Assembly (NCBI RefSeq): GCF_030813435.1
Contig: NZ_JAUSUG010000014.1
Coordinates: 62,001-126,000 of the forward strand
Length of the DNA: 64,000 bases
Direction: 5' to 3'
Source: Evansella vedderi
GTDB lineage: Bacteria; Bacillota; Bacilli; Bacillales; Salisediminibacteriaceae
The position numbers and the translations under genes were made by a program. Below are positions 26,346 to 35,807 of the stretch, in pieces (position 1 is the stretch's first letter; each line of letters starts with the position of its first letter). The notes below the pieces were generated by a model, which had not been told where the DNA came from, did not search any database, and worked only from the letters and a program-made list of their open reading frames with translations.

Positions 26346-27707
26346 CTATTGATTTGATACATGGCTATTAAGGTGAACCAAACCTCGTTTTTCCAGCTCA
26401 TGCTCTACAGGATTTGATTTGAACATTCTCCGGAGAACCATGACACAAGTCGTTCCAAGAATCGTGTATAAAATGATAAACAATACTAACATGATGTCCA
26501 CATGCTGTGACGTGGTGGCCCCTTCTGCAACAGTCATGACACCATTTAGTATCCAAGGCTGACGTCCCACCTCTGCAAATAACCATCCCGATTGTATGGC
26601 TACCATGGCTAGTGGTCCACCTGCAAAAACGCTCCAAAGAAGGGGGCGGTTAAAGGCATTCCAATTTTTCTTCCAGTTAACGAATACGAAAAGAGTAGAT
26701 ACAGCTGCAAGATACATCCCGATAAATACCATTAGGTCAAACATATAATGGACCCACAGGGGTGGTAAATACTCCTCTGGAAAATCATTAAGTCCTACAA
26801 CTACTGTATCCGTTGAACCACCTGCTAAAATACTTAGTGCATAAGGAATTTCAAGGGCAAACCTTACCTCATTGTCTTCTGTTAAAATTCCACCTAAAAT
26901 AAGCGGTGCTTCACTTTCCGTTTCAAAATGCCATTCTGCTGCAGCTAACTTTTCTGGCTGGTACTCATGTAGGTATTTTCCTGATAAATCACCGATAACA
27001 GCAGTTCCAATAGCAAAAATAACGCCAGTGACCATTGTTAAATGGAGTGCTTTTTTATGATAAACATGTGTTTTTCCCTTTAAAAGGTTAAATGCTGCAA
27101 TAGCCCCAAGCACAAAGGCAGATGTTAAATAGCAGGTGACGATGACATGGGCTATTTTCGTTGGTGTAGCTGGATTAAACATGGCAGCTAGAGGACTTAC
27201 ATCCGTTAAAATTCCATCCACAATCGTAAAACCTTGCGGTGCATTCATAAACGAATTCACTGTTGTAATAAAGAAAGCACTGGCAGTGGCTCCAATAACA
27301 ATTGGTATAATTAATAAGAAATGCTTTAACTTACTTTTAAACCGATCCCAAGTATAGAGGTAAATCCCTAAGAAAATTGCTTCAAAGAAAAAGGCGAATG
27401 CTTCCATGAACATAGGTAAGCCAATGGTGTGACCAGCCGCTTGCATAAAGTTAGGCCACAGTAAACTTAATTGAAGGGCAATAGCTGTACCGGTTACTAC
27501 TCCCACAGCAACTGTTACAACAAATCCTCTGGCCCAACGTCGTGCCATTAAAGTATAATGAGGGTCATTCCTTCTAATCCCCATCCATTCTGCAATGGCA
27601 ATCATAAGGGGAACTCCCACCCCTAGTGTGGCAAAAATAACGTGGAAACCAAGCGTCAAGGCGGTTAGGATTCGACTATATAAGACCGGATCATACTCAA
27701 CAAACAT
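26346..27707 (-). CDS. cydA: Cytochrome bd-type quinol oxidase subunit I
   Basis: A 453-residue membrane protein, the quinol-oxidising and haem-binding subunit of a bd-type terminal oxidase. Visible haem-ligand candidates are the His in TLGFHVIFATLGVGVPL and the His in AHVIVTCYLTSAFVLGA; GRQPWIL, typical of CydA, is present. The Q-loop is short, as in Bacillus. Start at 27707 is preferred because GGGAGATAG lies 8 bases before this ATG; a second ATG five codons upstream contains that RBS. It heads cydA-cydB-cydS. Confidence 0.92.
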   Translation of the reverse strand: MFVEYDPVLYSRILTALTLGFHVIFATLGVGVPLMIAIAEWMGIRRNDPHYTLMARRWARGFVVTVAVGVVTGTAIALQLSLLWPNFMQAAGHTIGLPMFMEAFAFFFEAIFLGIYLYTWDRFKSKLKHFLLIIPIVIGATASAFFITTVNSFMNAPQGFTIVDGILTDVSPLAAMFNPATPTKIAHVIVTCYLTSAFVLGAIAAFNLLKGKTHVYHKKALHLTMVTGVIFAIGTAVIGDLSGKYLHEYQPEKLAAAEWHFETESEAPLILGGILTEDNEVRFALEIPYALSILAGGSTDTVVVGLNDFPEEYLPPLWVHYMFDLMVFIGMYLAAVSTLFVFVNWKKNWNAFNRPLLWSVFAGGPLAMVAIQSGWLFAEVGRQPWILNGVMTVAEGATTSQHVDIMLVLFIILYTILGTTCVMVLRRMFKSNPVEHELEKRGLVHLNSHVSNQ

Positions 27708-27751
27708 GGTACTATCTCCCATCTTTATTTTTTTCTAGAATAAATTTTATT

Positions 27752-27795
27752 AAAGGCTGTTTTCGTAACTTATTGTTTTTATTTAAAGCTTGGAG
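27752..27795 (+). repeat. Family B repeat end fragment
   Basis: AAAGGCTGTTTTCGTAAC and then TTTAAAGCTTGGAG, the outer part of a family B element; the GC-rich interior is absent. Confidence 0.6.
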
Positions 27796-27945
27796 TTATT
27801 AAATAATATGTCTATAGGATTAGACAAACATTGCTCAGTAGTTAACACTATTTATATAGTAATAACTATTTGGATATTCGTTTATAGGGGTTTTCCCTCA
27901 TATTTTGAGTATTTGTGATCGTTTTTTGACATTAATGTGAGCAAT

Positions 27946-27970
27946 TTGTGAAAATAGAAGGTGTTCACAA
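27946..27970. promoter_or_regulatory. Widely spaced Rex-like inverted repeat
   Basis: TTGTGAA and TTCACAA are the half-sites of the redox repressor Rex, but they are 11 bases apart here instead of the usual 4. It lies about 240 bp upstream of cydA, a known Rex target in Bacillus. Confidence 0.35.
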
Positions 27971-28266
27971 ATCCTTAATTGGAGGATAATATAATGATAA
28001 GTAAGGGACTATTTTTTTGATAACTTGCACAATTTACGGTAAAATAATATATAATAAAACATATAAAATTAATCGGAATTGTTTTTGAGGTTTGCTTTTT
28101 CTATTTTTTATGGAATTGTAGATATGTGGAATATTTATTTAAATGATAAAGAAGACTATCATCATATAAATTTTGGTTGTCCCCACAAGTGACTCAGCTT
28201 GGAGTGGGTTACATAATACAAAACACCATTATACTTTCTAACACTATTATTAGGGGGCACTTTTAA

Positions 28267-28836
28267 ATGAAAAGACAGTTATTCCTTGCAGAATATATAC
28301 AGCATCCCGCGACAGTTGGGGCAGTTATGCCAAGCTCGAAATATTTAGCAAAAAAAGTGATCGATGATATTGACTTTAATCAAGCAGAATATATTGTGGA
28401 ATATGGTCCTGGAACAGGTATCTTTACGGAAAAAATTCTAGCTAAACGCAAGGAAAATACTATTGTTTTATTAGTGGAATTAAGTAAAGAATTTTACCAA
28501 ACCCTTAAGGAGAAGTATGAGGGAGAAGAGAACCTTTATATTGTAAATGGATCCGCAGAAAATATTGACTGGTATTTAAGGAAGTTTAATATACCAAAAG
28601 TGGATTATGTCGTTTCGGGTCTTCCTTTTACTACATTACCAAAAGTCACTTCCAGTGAAATTTTAAATAAAACAAAATCCATATTGAAGGATGAGGGGAC
28701 TTTTATAACGTTCCAATACACTTTATTTAGGAAGAAATTATTCCAAAGTGCCTTCGAACATATTGAAGTAAAAAGAGAGCTTAGAAATGTACCACCGGCA
28801 TTTGTTCTAAGCTGCAGTAATCCGAGGTCATCTTAA
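28267..28836 (+). CDS. Class I SAM-dependent methyltransferase
   Basis: A 189-residue protein with the Rossmann methyltransferase motif I EYGPGTGIFTEKI, an acidic end to strand 2 (LLVELSKEF) and VDYVVSGLPFTTLP at motif IV. The start FLAEYIQHPATVGAVMPSSKYLAKKV is characteristic of the PmtA-like phospholipid or rRNA-adenine-methylase-like group. A lipid N-methyltransferase role is possible but unproven. GGGGGC lies 9 bases before the ATG. It is monocistronic. Confidence 0.78.
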   Translation: MKRQLFLAEYIQHPATVGAVMPSSKYLAKKVIDDIDFNQAEYIVEYGPGTGIFTEKILAKRKENTIVLLVELSKEFYQTLKEKYEGEENLYIVNGSAENIDWYLRKFNIPKVDYVVSGLPFTTLPKVTSSEILNKTKSILKDEGTFITFQYTLFRKKLFQSAFEHIEVKRELRNVPPAFVLSCSNPRSS

Positions 28837-28846
28837 TGGTGTTCCA

Positions 28847-28891
28847 ATAGAAAATCCCCTATGGTTTCCGTTCCATAAGGGGATTTTCTAT
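28847..28891. terminator. Bidirectional terminator
   Basis: ATAGAAAATCCCC pairs with GGGGATTTTCTAT, extended by ATGG/CCAT, between convergent genes. Each strand carries TTTTCTAT on its 3' arm. Confidence 0.88.
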
Positions 28892-29520
28892 GCTTCACGA
28901 TAAATTTCTATTGCCTCTTTATACATTTCCACAATCATGTCATAATCCATATAGCCTAATTTTCTTATAACAATTCTTCCCTCTGGGTCTACCACAAAGG
29001 TCATGGGCATACTTATGATCTCATATTCCTGTAACATGAGTCCATCAAAATCCATAGCAATGTCGTAAGGGATATTAAATTCATTAATAAATGTAATGGC
29101 GCGGGATTCGCTGGCTTCTGTTGTGGTCATATTAACACCTAACACTACTACATTTTCATCAGAATAATTTTCGTGAAAGTCAATTAAGTAAGGTATTTCA
29201 TCTCTACATGGCCCACACCACGAAGCCCATGCATTAACAATGACAAAGTTACCTAGATAATCAGACAACTGAATATCACCGGTGTCATCCCAGGAAGGTA
29301 AGGAAAAGGGAGGTGCCATCCTTCCTGGATATGCTCCGTATTCATCCGACTCTATATATTCCTCTTTTTCACGGGGATCCAACCCGTCATTTGCTAAATA
29401 CTCTTCTAGCCTCTGTTGATTGCCATCAGAAACGGTGGATGTAAAAAAATGGTCATAAATTACATAGGAAGTAATGATTAATGCAGCCAGTGTAATGATA
29501 ATACTCCTTTTGTTTTTCAA
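28888..29520 (-). CDS. TlpA/ResA-like membrane-anchored thioredoxin
   Basis: A 210-residue protein with an N-terminal membrane anchor (about residues 6-24) and an extracytoplasmic thioredoxin fold. The redox motif is W101-CGPC (NAWASWCGPCRDEIP), and the cis-Pro region reads SMPMTFVVDPEG. ResA, its best-known relative, keeps apocytochrome c cysteines reduced before haem attachment; other relatives act in spore cortex synthesis (StoA). No ccs genes are adjacent, so the client is not known. It is monocistronic. Confidence 0.87.
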   Translation of the reverse strand: MKNKRSIIITLAALIITSYVIYDHFFTSTVSDGNQQRLEEYLANDGLDPREKEEYIESDEYGAYPGRMAPPFSLPSWDDTGDIQLSDYLGNFVIVNAWASWCGPCRDEIPYLIDFHENYSDENVVVLGVNMTTTEASESRAITFINEFNIPYDIAMDFDGLMLQEYEIISMPMTFVVDPEGRIVIRKLGYMDYDMIVEMYKEAIEIYREA

Positions 29521-29628
29521 GGTTAACCCCTCACATCTATAAATACGATTTACTTATATCTTATCAAACAAAGGAGATAAAATAAAAAAATTATGCATAA
29601 CAAGACCGAACTGAAAATTATTGTTATT

Positions 29629-29920
29629 AAAAGCTGTTTTCTAAAGATGGTTGTTTTAGAAAAATATTGTATGGCTTGGATACGCTACAGGCGGATCAAT
29701 TACGCCTAAAGGCAGCCCACGTCCTGTGGGCAACGGCGCAATGTCACCGTCCTGGTTCCGCGTGCAACGAGCGAAGCCATTGCCACTATTCAAATTGACT
29801 TTTTCAGTGGCCTCAAAACCACCCTGTGGTGTCTTCAGCTGCTCCTGCGATTACTCGTCGCCATAAAGAGCATTGTTGCTTTTCCCGCTGGAGTCGCCGC
29901 CTTTCGCTTCTCCAAGCTAA
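29629..29920 (-). repeat. Family B repeat, long copy
   Basis: AAAAGCTGTTTTC at one end and CTCCAAGCTAA at the other. The block from GGCTTGGATACGCTACAGGC (29677) to about 29757 is almost identical to the inverse of the copy at 52323-52662. The end GTTGCTTTTCCCGCTGGAGTC is shared with other copies. It separates two minus-strand genes. Confidence 0.8.
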
Positions 29921-29934
29921 TGGTGAAGACATTC

Positions 29935-31209
29935 TTATATATTGGATTGTTGATTAGGGGTGGTGACCTTTACAGAACGTATCCTTCTCTGATCAGACTC
30001 CGTAATTTCAAGGTTAAGGTGCTCATAGGAAAAATTTTCACCAACGGCAGGGATCCGTTGAAAAACATCCGATAACCATCCCCCTAAGGTGTGATAGGTG
30101 GTGTCGGGCAGTTCCACTTTCATCTGTCTTACGAAATCATCTAACGGATAATCAGCATGATAAATGAAAGTAGACGGGTCGATCTCCTTTAAAAGGTGAA
30201 TATCATCATCGTGTTCATCCAAAATGTCCCCAACAATCTCTTCTAGAATATCCTCTAATGTTACTAACCCAGAAGTACCACCGTATTCATCAAGTACAAT
30301 TGCCATGTGTCCTTTATTCTTTTGTAATTGAGGTAAAAGGGTGTGGACTCGCATGGACTCCACAACAAAAACAGGTTTTCTGAGGAGGGATTTAATTTCC
30401 ATCTCTTCATACTGCTGAATATATGCCGTAAGGAAATCCCTTTCAGATAATATCCCCACAATATTATCGATATTCCCATCGTATACAGGAATTCTAGAAA
30501 AACGTTCACGAATAAAAATATTTTTTATATTATCTATGGAATCATTAATATCAATGGCAACCATATCCGTTCGTGGTTTAAAGATTTCTTGAACGACAAT
30601 ATCGTTGAATTCTAAAGAACGATGGACCATCTCCTTTTCACTTTCGTCTATCACACCTTCTTCTTCACTAATATCAATAAGCACCTTTAATTCCTCTTCC
30701 GTAACAGAGGGATGGAAAGCCTCTTTCTTGATCAGCTTGGATACTGTTCTTTTTAGCTGGATAAATAACCATGTTACTGGTGCTAATACCTTCATTAACA
30801 GCAATAAAATACCAGAAATTTTTGCTGAGAATGTTTCAGCAAATTCCTTTGCATAGGATTTTGGTAAAATTTCTCCAAATATAAGAACGAGTAAAGTTAC
30901 TACAAAGGTGCTAATAAATACTCCTAAATTAGGCCCCCAAATGGCAGTTGTAACTTGTGCCGAAATAGTTGCTGCAGCAATATTAACTAAATTATTTCCC
31001 ACTAAAATAGTGGACAATGCTTGGTCGAAATTATCTAAAATATGAAGGGTTCTTTTTGCTCCTTGATGCCCTTCTTCACTCATAGTCTTTACCCTGATTC
31101 GGTTTGCACTAGAATAGGCAGTTTCTGCAGAGGAGAAAAATGCAGACATAACCATAAGCAGCATAAATACGGCAATGAGATTCAATGGAATGTCAGCCAC
31201 TTTTTTCAC
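29935..31209 (-). CDS. CNNM/CorC-HlyC family transporter
   Basis: A 424-residue protein with an N-terminal DUF21/CNNM membrane domain (about residues 1-190, with [19 protein letters not shown]), a pair of CBS domains (about 205-330, with [12 protein letters not shown] and [23 protein letters not shown]) and a C-terminal CorC_HlyC domain. Family members move magnesium or cobalt across the membrane; some are called hemolysin-like for historical reasons. The start is GTG behind AAGGATAAGGG. It is monocistronic. Confidence 0.9.
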   Translation of the reverse strand: MKKVADIPLNLIAVFMLLMVMSAFFSSAETAYSSANRIRVKTMSEEGHQGAKRTLHILDNFDQALSTILVGNNLVNIAAATISAQVTTAIWGPNLGVFISTFVVTLLVLIFGEILPKSYAKEFAETFSAKISGILLLLMKVLAPVTWLFIQLKRTVSKLIKKEAFHPSVTEEELKVLIDISEEEGVIDESEKEMVHRSLEFNDIVVQEIFKPRTDMVAIDINDSIDNIKNIFIRERFSRIPVYDGNIDNIVGILSERDFLTAYIQQYEEMEIKSLLRKPVFVVESMRVHTLLPQLQKNKGHMAIVLDEYGGTSGLVTLEDILEEIVGDILDEHDDDIHLLKEIDPSTFIYHADYPLDDFVRQMKVELPDTTYHTLGGWLSDVFQRIPAVGENFSYEHLNLEITESDQRRIRSVKVTTPNQQSNI

Positions 31210-31312
31210 ACCCTTATCCTTTGGTTCATCGATAATTATAGTGTTAGTATTATTTTGAAGCTCATCATTATACGGTAAATAATGAAAAGTAATTTAAGGT
31301 TATGTGTGCAAT

Positions 31313-31354
31313 GTTGATTGATGGAAGATACGGGACTCCTCTGGGAAAAGCAAC
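31313..31354 (+). repeat. Family A repeat remnant
   Basis: GTTGATTGATGGAAGATACG and then GGACTCCTCTGGGAAAAGC resemble the left half of the family A element at 15716 but are truncated and diverged. Confidence 0.5.
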
Positions 31355-31442
31355 TTTAAAAACTAACCAGTATTTAGGAAGGATGACTCTTGAACATTTC
31401 ACAAAAAATAAGACTAATTCGTACTAATTGAGGTAAAAGATC

Positions 31443-31832
31443 ATGGAAAACATTAATGAGTTAAAAAATCCCCAGTTACAAAAGAAAATTGACCATGAAA
31501 TTAATGGAATAAATTTTACGAAAAATTTTCGTTCCGCTACTGCTGAGGATTGGTATGTGTTCTTACCTAGCTATCAAGATCCAAAATCGGGTGGAGCAGT
31601 TGGGAGAACGTTTATCCATTATGAGCTGCAAGGTAATCGTGATGTCCATATAAACACCACGATCATTTTTACTGATCCTATCCTAGGGCACTCTACAAAC
31701 TACACCCTTGTTTACGCTGTATGTGATGAAATTATAAACAGGTTAGTTGGTTACGCTGATACATTATTGACGGTATATGCTGGTGAAAACAGTTATGATG
31801 CAGAATATATACGAAAAGCAGATCAAACGTAA
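31443..31832 (+). CDS. Hypothetical protein
   Basis: I do not recognise this 129-residue soluble protein. It has no signal peptide or membrane segment; it has mixed beta-type sequence (FIHYELQGNRDVHINTTIIF) and then a helical end. TGAGGT lies 9 bases before the ATG. It is followed 14 bp later by another small gene of unknown role, probably in the same transcript. Confidence 0.65.
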   Translation: MENINELKNPQLQKKIDHEINGINFTKNFRSATAEDWYVFLPSYQDPKSGGAVGRTFIHYELQGNRDVHINTTIIFTDPILGHSTNYTLVYAVCDEIINRLVGYADTLLTVYAGENSYDAEYIRKADQT

Positions 31833-31846
31833 GGAGGTAAAGTTAC

Positions 31847-32080
31847 ATGAAAGGGAACAATAAGAAGAAAACCTATGCAGCAGATAATGTAACTTTAACA
31901 AATACACCGGAAGATCAAGAAATTACGATTCACACTAATATGAGTTCGAGAAATCCATTAAAAACGAATCAGTACTATCCTGGTGATGCTGTGGATGAAC
32001 ATAAAGGATTAGAAGAAGCCAACAGAGACTTAGCACAAGATGAATTAAGGCAACAAAATGAAAATAATTCCTTAAATTAG
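31847..32080 (+). CDS. Small hydrophilic hypothetical protein
   Basis: A 77-residue, polar, probably disordered protein without Cys or a membrane segment (ends EANRDLAQDELRQQNENNSLN). A strong AAGGAGGTAAAG precedes the ATG, which argues for real translation. The composition recalls small spore proteins, and a sporulation-type gene follows, but no family signature is visible. Confidence 0.65.
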   Translation: MKGNNKKKTYAADNVTLTNTPEDQEITIHTNMSSRNPLKTNQYYPGDAVDEHKGLEEANRDLAQDELRQQNENNSLN

Positions 32081-32223
32081 GCTAAGAGGCTGTCTAGCAA
32101 TTACAAAAGTTAATATCCGATTTCCTTTTATTGCAAATATACTGCCAAAATGTTTGCAGTGAATTGAATATGGATCGTGGCAAACTACGAGTGTACCGCA
32201 AATTATGTTTTGGAGGTGCAACA

Positions 32224-32952
32224 TTGCTTACAAATGATCAAAAAAATAAATTGAAGAACCAGTTAATTCAAACGAAAGAAGAACTTGAATCTCGCCTTAA
32301 TGGGCAACATTATGGTCTTAATTTTGAATTAGCTAAGGAATCGGTTAGTGAACTTTCTAATTATGATAATCATCCTGGAGATTTAGGAACAGAATTGTAT
32401 GAAAGAGAAAAGGACTTAGCATTAAATGAGCATTCTGAACACCTTATGGATGAAATAAATAACGCCCTAAAGGCTATAGATGAAGGAACCTATGGTCAGT
32501 GTGAGGTTTGTGGGGAAGAAATTCCTTATGAAAGATTAGAGGTTGTTCCAGAGACAAGAAGGTGTATTAACCATACGGAGGAAAATGAGGTATCTGATAA
32601 CAGGCCAGTAGAAGAAGCTGTAATAGCCCCTGCATTTGGTGAGTTTGAATATGATGAGAGTCCAAGAAATGAAACGTTTTTTGATGCTGAGGATGCTTGG
32701 CAAACGGTTAGCGTATATGGAAGTTCCGAATCACCATCGGATTTTTATGATACAGACAAGGACTACAACAACATGTTTGTGGAATCTGATGAACCGGTGG
32801 GATATGTAGAGGATGTAGAAAATATTGCAACGGCAAATATAGACGGAAGCTTCTCTGGTATCAGTGTTTATCATCGGGATTACGAAAACTATCTTGAAGA
32901 TAACGATGTAACAAATACGATGGAATACAATAGTGAACCGGAGTTTGAATAA
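32224..32952 (+). CDS. yteA: YteA-like TraR/DksA-type zinc finger protein
   Basis: A 242-residue protein with an N-terminal coiled coil (about residues 1-75), the conserved GTELYEREKDLALNEH segment, and a DksA/TraR-type zinc site made of CEVCG and CINH. The acidic C-terminal part contains AFGEFEYDESPRNETFFDAEDAW, typical of the YteA family; YteA is a sporulation-associated protein of unclear role. The TTG start at 32224 is preferred because TGGAGGTG is well placed; a longer frame beginning at 32131 has no RBS. Confidence 0.85.
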   Translation: MLTNDQKNKLKNQLIQTKEELESRLNGQHYGLNFELAKESVSELSNYDNHPGDLGTELYEREKDLALNEHSEHLMDEINNALKAIDEGTYGQCEVCGEEIPYERLEVVPETRRCINHTEENEVSDNRPVEEAVIAPAFGEFEYDESPRNETFFDAEDAWQTVSVYGSSESPSDFYDTDKDYNNMFVESDEPVGYVEDVENIATANIDGSFSGISVYHRDYENYLEDNDVTNTMEYNSEPEFE

Positions 32953-32986
32953 TTATGGTCAGAGCCATCATCCAGTAGGATGGTGG

Positions 32987-33559
32987 CTAATTTTTACTGT
33001 CCCATTTGCTGTGAAGGATAGGTTCATAAGCCTTCATTTTTTCTAGGAGTTGGGATATATTATTTTCCACAATGAGTGTGTCAAGAAATTCACGTTTAAG
33101 AAACCCTTCCCTTTCCATATGGAGGAGCATATCTCGAAACGGGCTGTAGAAATTATTAATATTTAAAATTCCAACCGGTTTGTGATGATAGCCAATCTGC
33201 TGCCATGTTAAAATTTCTGCAATTTCTTCTAACGTTCCAATCCCTCCTGGCAAGGAGATAAATGCATCAGCCAACTCATACATTTTGTACTTTCTTTCGT
33301 GCATCGTCTCTACGATTTGAAGGTCATTTAGTTCTATATGATCCACCTGTTCATATAGCTTCTGTGGTATTATTCCAGTTACATGACCTCCGTGATCGAT
33401 CACAGCTTTAGATAGTACCCCCATTAATCCTGAATTTCCCCCACCGTATATTAAGTCCATATCGTTTTCACCGAGATATTTACCTAAGGCTTCAATTTCC
33501 TTTTTATAAATCTCATTGTTTCCATAGCTTGAACCACAAAAGATACATATTTTCTTCAT
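32987..33559 (-). CDS. LOG family protein (nucleotide 5'-monophosphate phosphoribohydrolase)
   Basis: A 190-residue Rossmann-like protein with the LOG motif PGGIGTLEEIAEILTWQQIG and an upstream GGGNSGLMG. LOG enzymes release the base from a 5'-monophosphate nucleoside (cytokinin activation in plants; YvdD in Bacillus); the bacterial role is unclear and the name should not imply lysine decarboxylase activity. GGAGGCAG precedes the start on the minus strand. Confidence 0.92.
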   Translation of the reverse strand: MKKICIFCGSSYGNNEIYKKEIEALGKYLGENDMDLIYGGGNSGLMGVLSKAVIDHGGHVTGIIPQKLYEQVDHIELNDLQIVETMHERKYKMYELADAFISLPGGIGTLEEIAEILTWQQIGYHHKPVGILNINNFYSPFRDMLLHMEREGFLKREFLDTLIVENNISQLLEKMKAYEPILHSKWDSKN

Positions 33560-34137
33560 TCATACTGCCTCCAATGTACTCAACATAAATGCACATTACT
33601 ATATAGTGTTTCCCATTTTTATCAATATCTTAGTTGTAAGGTAATAATGACTTATTTATTGATCTTATTCAAATAGAAAAGGGCAGAGCCATGAACATTG
33701 GCTTACCCTTTTATTTATGATATTACTTTATTTTTGCCGCGGTAGATCTGCTACTACTGATTAACTTAAATAACGAAAGCCCTACCTTCTCTTTCGTCCT
33801 TACGGCTCCGAGACCGTTCCAGTATAAATAAGGAACTCAGAATGTAAAACATGATACTAAAAAAATTCTATCGTAATTTATATTATTCATTGTTGTAATA
33901 GTTACGAAAAAAGCAAAATCATAATGTTTCTGTATGAAATGCATTTGAGATGCATAAAAAGTATAACACAATTTAGTGCTCTTTGTAAATGTGCTGCTTA
34001 ATTATCAATTCTTGTTAACATATTCCTTTGACTATTGTCCCTTAAAATAAAAGATGCTATTATCCAATTATATAATCAAAATCACTTGCAAATTTAAAAT
34101 TCATATAAGTATTCATTATATAAATGGAGGTTTCATA
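33560..34137. other. Long intergenic region before the LysR gene
   Basis: About 580 bp with no supported gene. AAAAGGG...CCCTTTT with an inner GCC/GGC pair (33677-33712) makes a hairpin. A GC-richer patch at about 33735-33830 with CGAAAG/CTTTCG arms may be an old repeat remnant. The remainder is AT-rich. Confidence 0.4.
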
Positions 34138-34995
34138 ATGAAAGTAGAGGACTATGAGTTATTGGTGGCGTTGCACCGTGCTGGAACAGTAAAGGGTGCT
34201 GCGGAAAAATTAATGATTTCTCAACCAGCCATTAGTCAACGCTTAAAGCAAATCGAACAAAATTGGGGAATGGAGTTTTTTGTAAGAACACCTAGACAAT
34301 TAATGATAACTCCTGCTGGAGAAAAGGTTGTTAACCACGGTGAGGAAATGTTAAAAAAGGAGGCAGAGCTAAGGGATGAATTAGCAGCCCTAAAAGGGGA
34401 GGTAGCTGGAACTTTATCGATTGGGGTATCTTCTGTTATTGGGCAGTATGTATTACCTAGTCTACTGGAAAGATATATAGAAAATTACCCGAAAGTCCAA
34501 CTTCACTTAACTACAGGACTAAGCCAGGAAATAAGAAAAAACCTCTTAAATTTTCACGTTGCAATTATTCGTGGTGATAAAATTAAGACTCAATTATGTC
34601 ACCATTTTATGAATGATAAGCTTTTTCTTATTGAGAAGGCAGGGAGTAGAAATGGAGGGGGGCAATTGCGTCCTCTTATCGTTTTTGAGGGAGACGAATC
34701 TTTACAATCCTCACTTTCTAAATGGCTGATAGAACATAATCAAGTAAAATTCTCACAAATCATTAAGGTAGATCAAATTGGAACATGTAAACAACTAATG
34801 AAAAAAGGGATTGGTTCGGCTATATTACCCGAAAGTGCTATTGTTGATTTAGCAGATGATGGCTACAACAGACAATCCTTAAGAATTGGTGATAAGCCGT
34901 TATCAAGGGATACTTGGGTAACATACTCCAAAGAAGCTACAGCATTACCACAAGTAGAGGCTTTCTTAAAACTATTAGAGGAAATAAATATATAA
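34138..34995 (+). CDS. LysR family transcriptional regulator
   Basis: A 285-residue regulator with an N-terminal winged helix (MKVEDYELLVALHRAGTVKGAAEKLMISQPAISQRLKQIE) and a periplasmic-binding-like effector domain from about residue 90. The Bacillus CysL/YwfK-like group is the nearest class I can name, but effector and targets are unknown. TGGAGGTTT precedes the ATG; longer upstream reading has no RBS. A GNAT gene follows 47 bp later in the same direction. Confidence 0.87.
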   Translation: MKVEDYELLVALHRAGTVKGAAEKLMISQPAISQRLKQIEQNWGMEFFVRTPRQLMITPAGEKVVNHGEEMLKKEAELRDELAALKGEVAGTLSIGVSSVIGQYVLPSLLERYIENYPKVQLHLTTGLSQEIRKNLLNFHVAIIRGDKIKTQLCHHFMNDKLFLIEKAGSRNGGGQLRPLIVFEGDESLQSSLSKWLIEHNQVKFSQIIKVDQIGTCKQLMKKGIGSAILPESAIVDLADDGYNRQSLRIGDKPLSRDTWVTYSKEATALPQVEAFLKLLEEINI

Positions 34996-35042
34996 ATCAG
35001 TTGGGTATGTACGATGATCAAACGTGGTGAATGGAGGTTTTT

Positions 35043-35555
35043 ATGAATAAATTAATAATTAGACGTTTAGTGGAAGACGATTTAGGTGCTTATTGGACCA
35101 TTCGCTTAGAGGCTTTACAAAGTAGCCCAGAAGCGTTTGCTTCTACATACGAAGAAACTTTAGCTGGGGAGGATCCGAAGCAAAATGTAAAGCATTATAT
35201 AACTGGAGAAGGAATGGCCACATACGGTGTTTTTTTAAATGGACAATTAGCAGCCATAGGGTCATTAAGAAGGTATCCTCTGGAAAAAATGAAGCATAAA
35301 GGTAGTTTGCAAGGAATGTATGTTTCGAAGGGGGCCCGAGGACAAGGGATAGGTAGAAAATTGATCCAAGAGATTATTCAAAAAGGAAAGGAACAGCAGA
35401 TAGAGCAAATTCAATTAATGGTAATTACCCATAATTATGCGGCTAAATCCCTTTATAAATCACAAGGGTTTGAAACATATGGTGTAGAAAAGAAAGCATT
35501 GAAGCATAAAGGGGAATATTGGGATGAAGAATTGATGGCGTTATATTTGGATTAA
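35043..35555 (+). CDS. GNAT family N-acetyltransferase
   Basis: A 170-residue acetyltransferase with the acetyl-CoA motif GMYVSKGARGQGIGRKLIQ and a late motif HNYAAKSLYKSQGFETYG. The N-terminal IRRLVEDDLGAYWTIRLEALQSSPEAFAS is shared with a widespread subgroup of uncertain substrate. Start at 35043 lies behind TGGAGG; the upstream ATG at 35031 overlaps that RBS. It may be cotranscribed with the LysR gene. Confidence 0.87.
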   Translation: MNKLIIRRLVEDDLGAYWTIRLEALQSSPEAFASTYEETLAGEDPKQNVKHYITGEGMATYGVFLNGQLAAIGSLRRYPLEKMKHKGSLQGMYVSKGARGQGIGRKLIQEIIQKGKEQQIEQIQLMVITHNYAAKSLYKSQGFETYGVEKKALKHKGEYWDEELMALYLD

Positions 35556-35791
35556 ATAAGTACGAAGGCATTGAAGTAAATTTACTTAAATGAAATGATA
35601 CTCTAAAAGCCTTCACCTAAATACACTCACAATACTCCCCCCTACGTAAAGAAAAATAATCAAGATAAGGAATCGTAACCGCGTGTTTTAATTCATAAAA
35701 AATAGGGTACAAGCTCTACATAGGCTACAATGAATAATCCTTAATAATTTGTGAATCCTAACAATGAAGTTTTTTCTTTTGAAATCTTTAA

Positions 35792-35806
35792 TTATAATAA
35801 TTATTA
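35792..35806. promoter_or_regulatory. PerR box
   Basis: TTATAATAATTATTA matches the PerR consensus TTATAATNATTATAA at all specified positions but one. It abuts the -35 of the dps promoter. Confidence 0.75.
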
Positions 35807-35807
35807 T

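Larger units (their letters stand above)
27708..28266. other. Regulatory region between cydA and a methyltransferase gene
   Basis: About 560 bp of AT-rich DNA between divergent genes. It contains a family B repeat end (27752-27795), the TTGTGAA/TTCACAA arms (27946-27970), a GGAGG followed by an 8-codon frame (ATG at 27994, product MISKGLFF) and a CCCAC/GTGGG stem near 28181-28208. No larger gene is supported. Confidence 0.5.
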
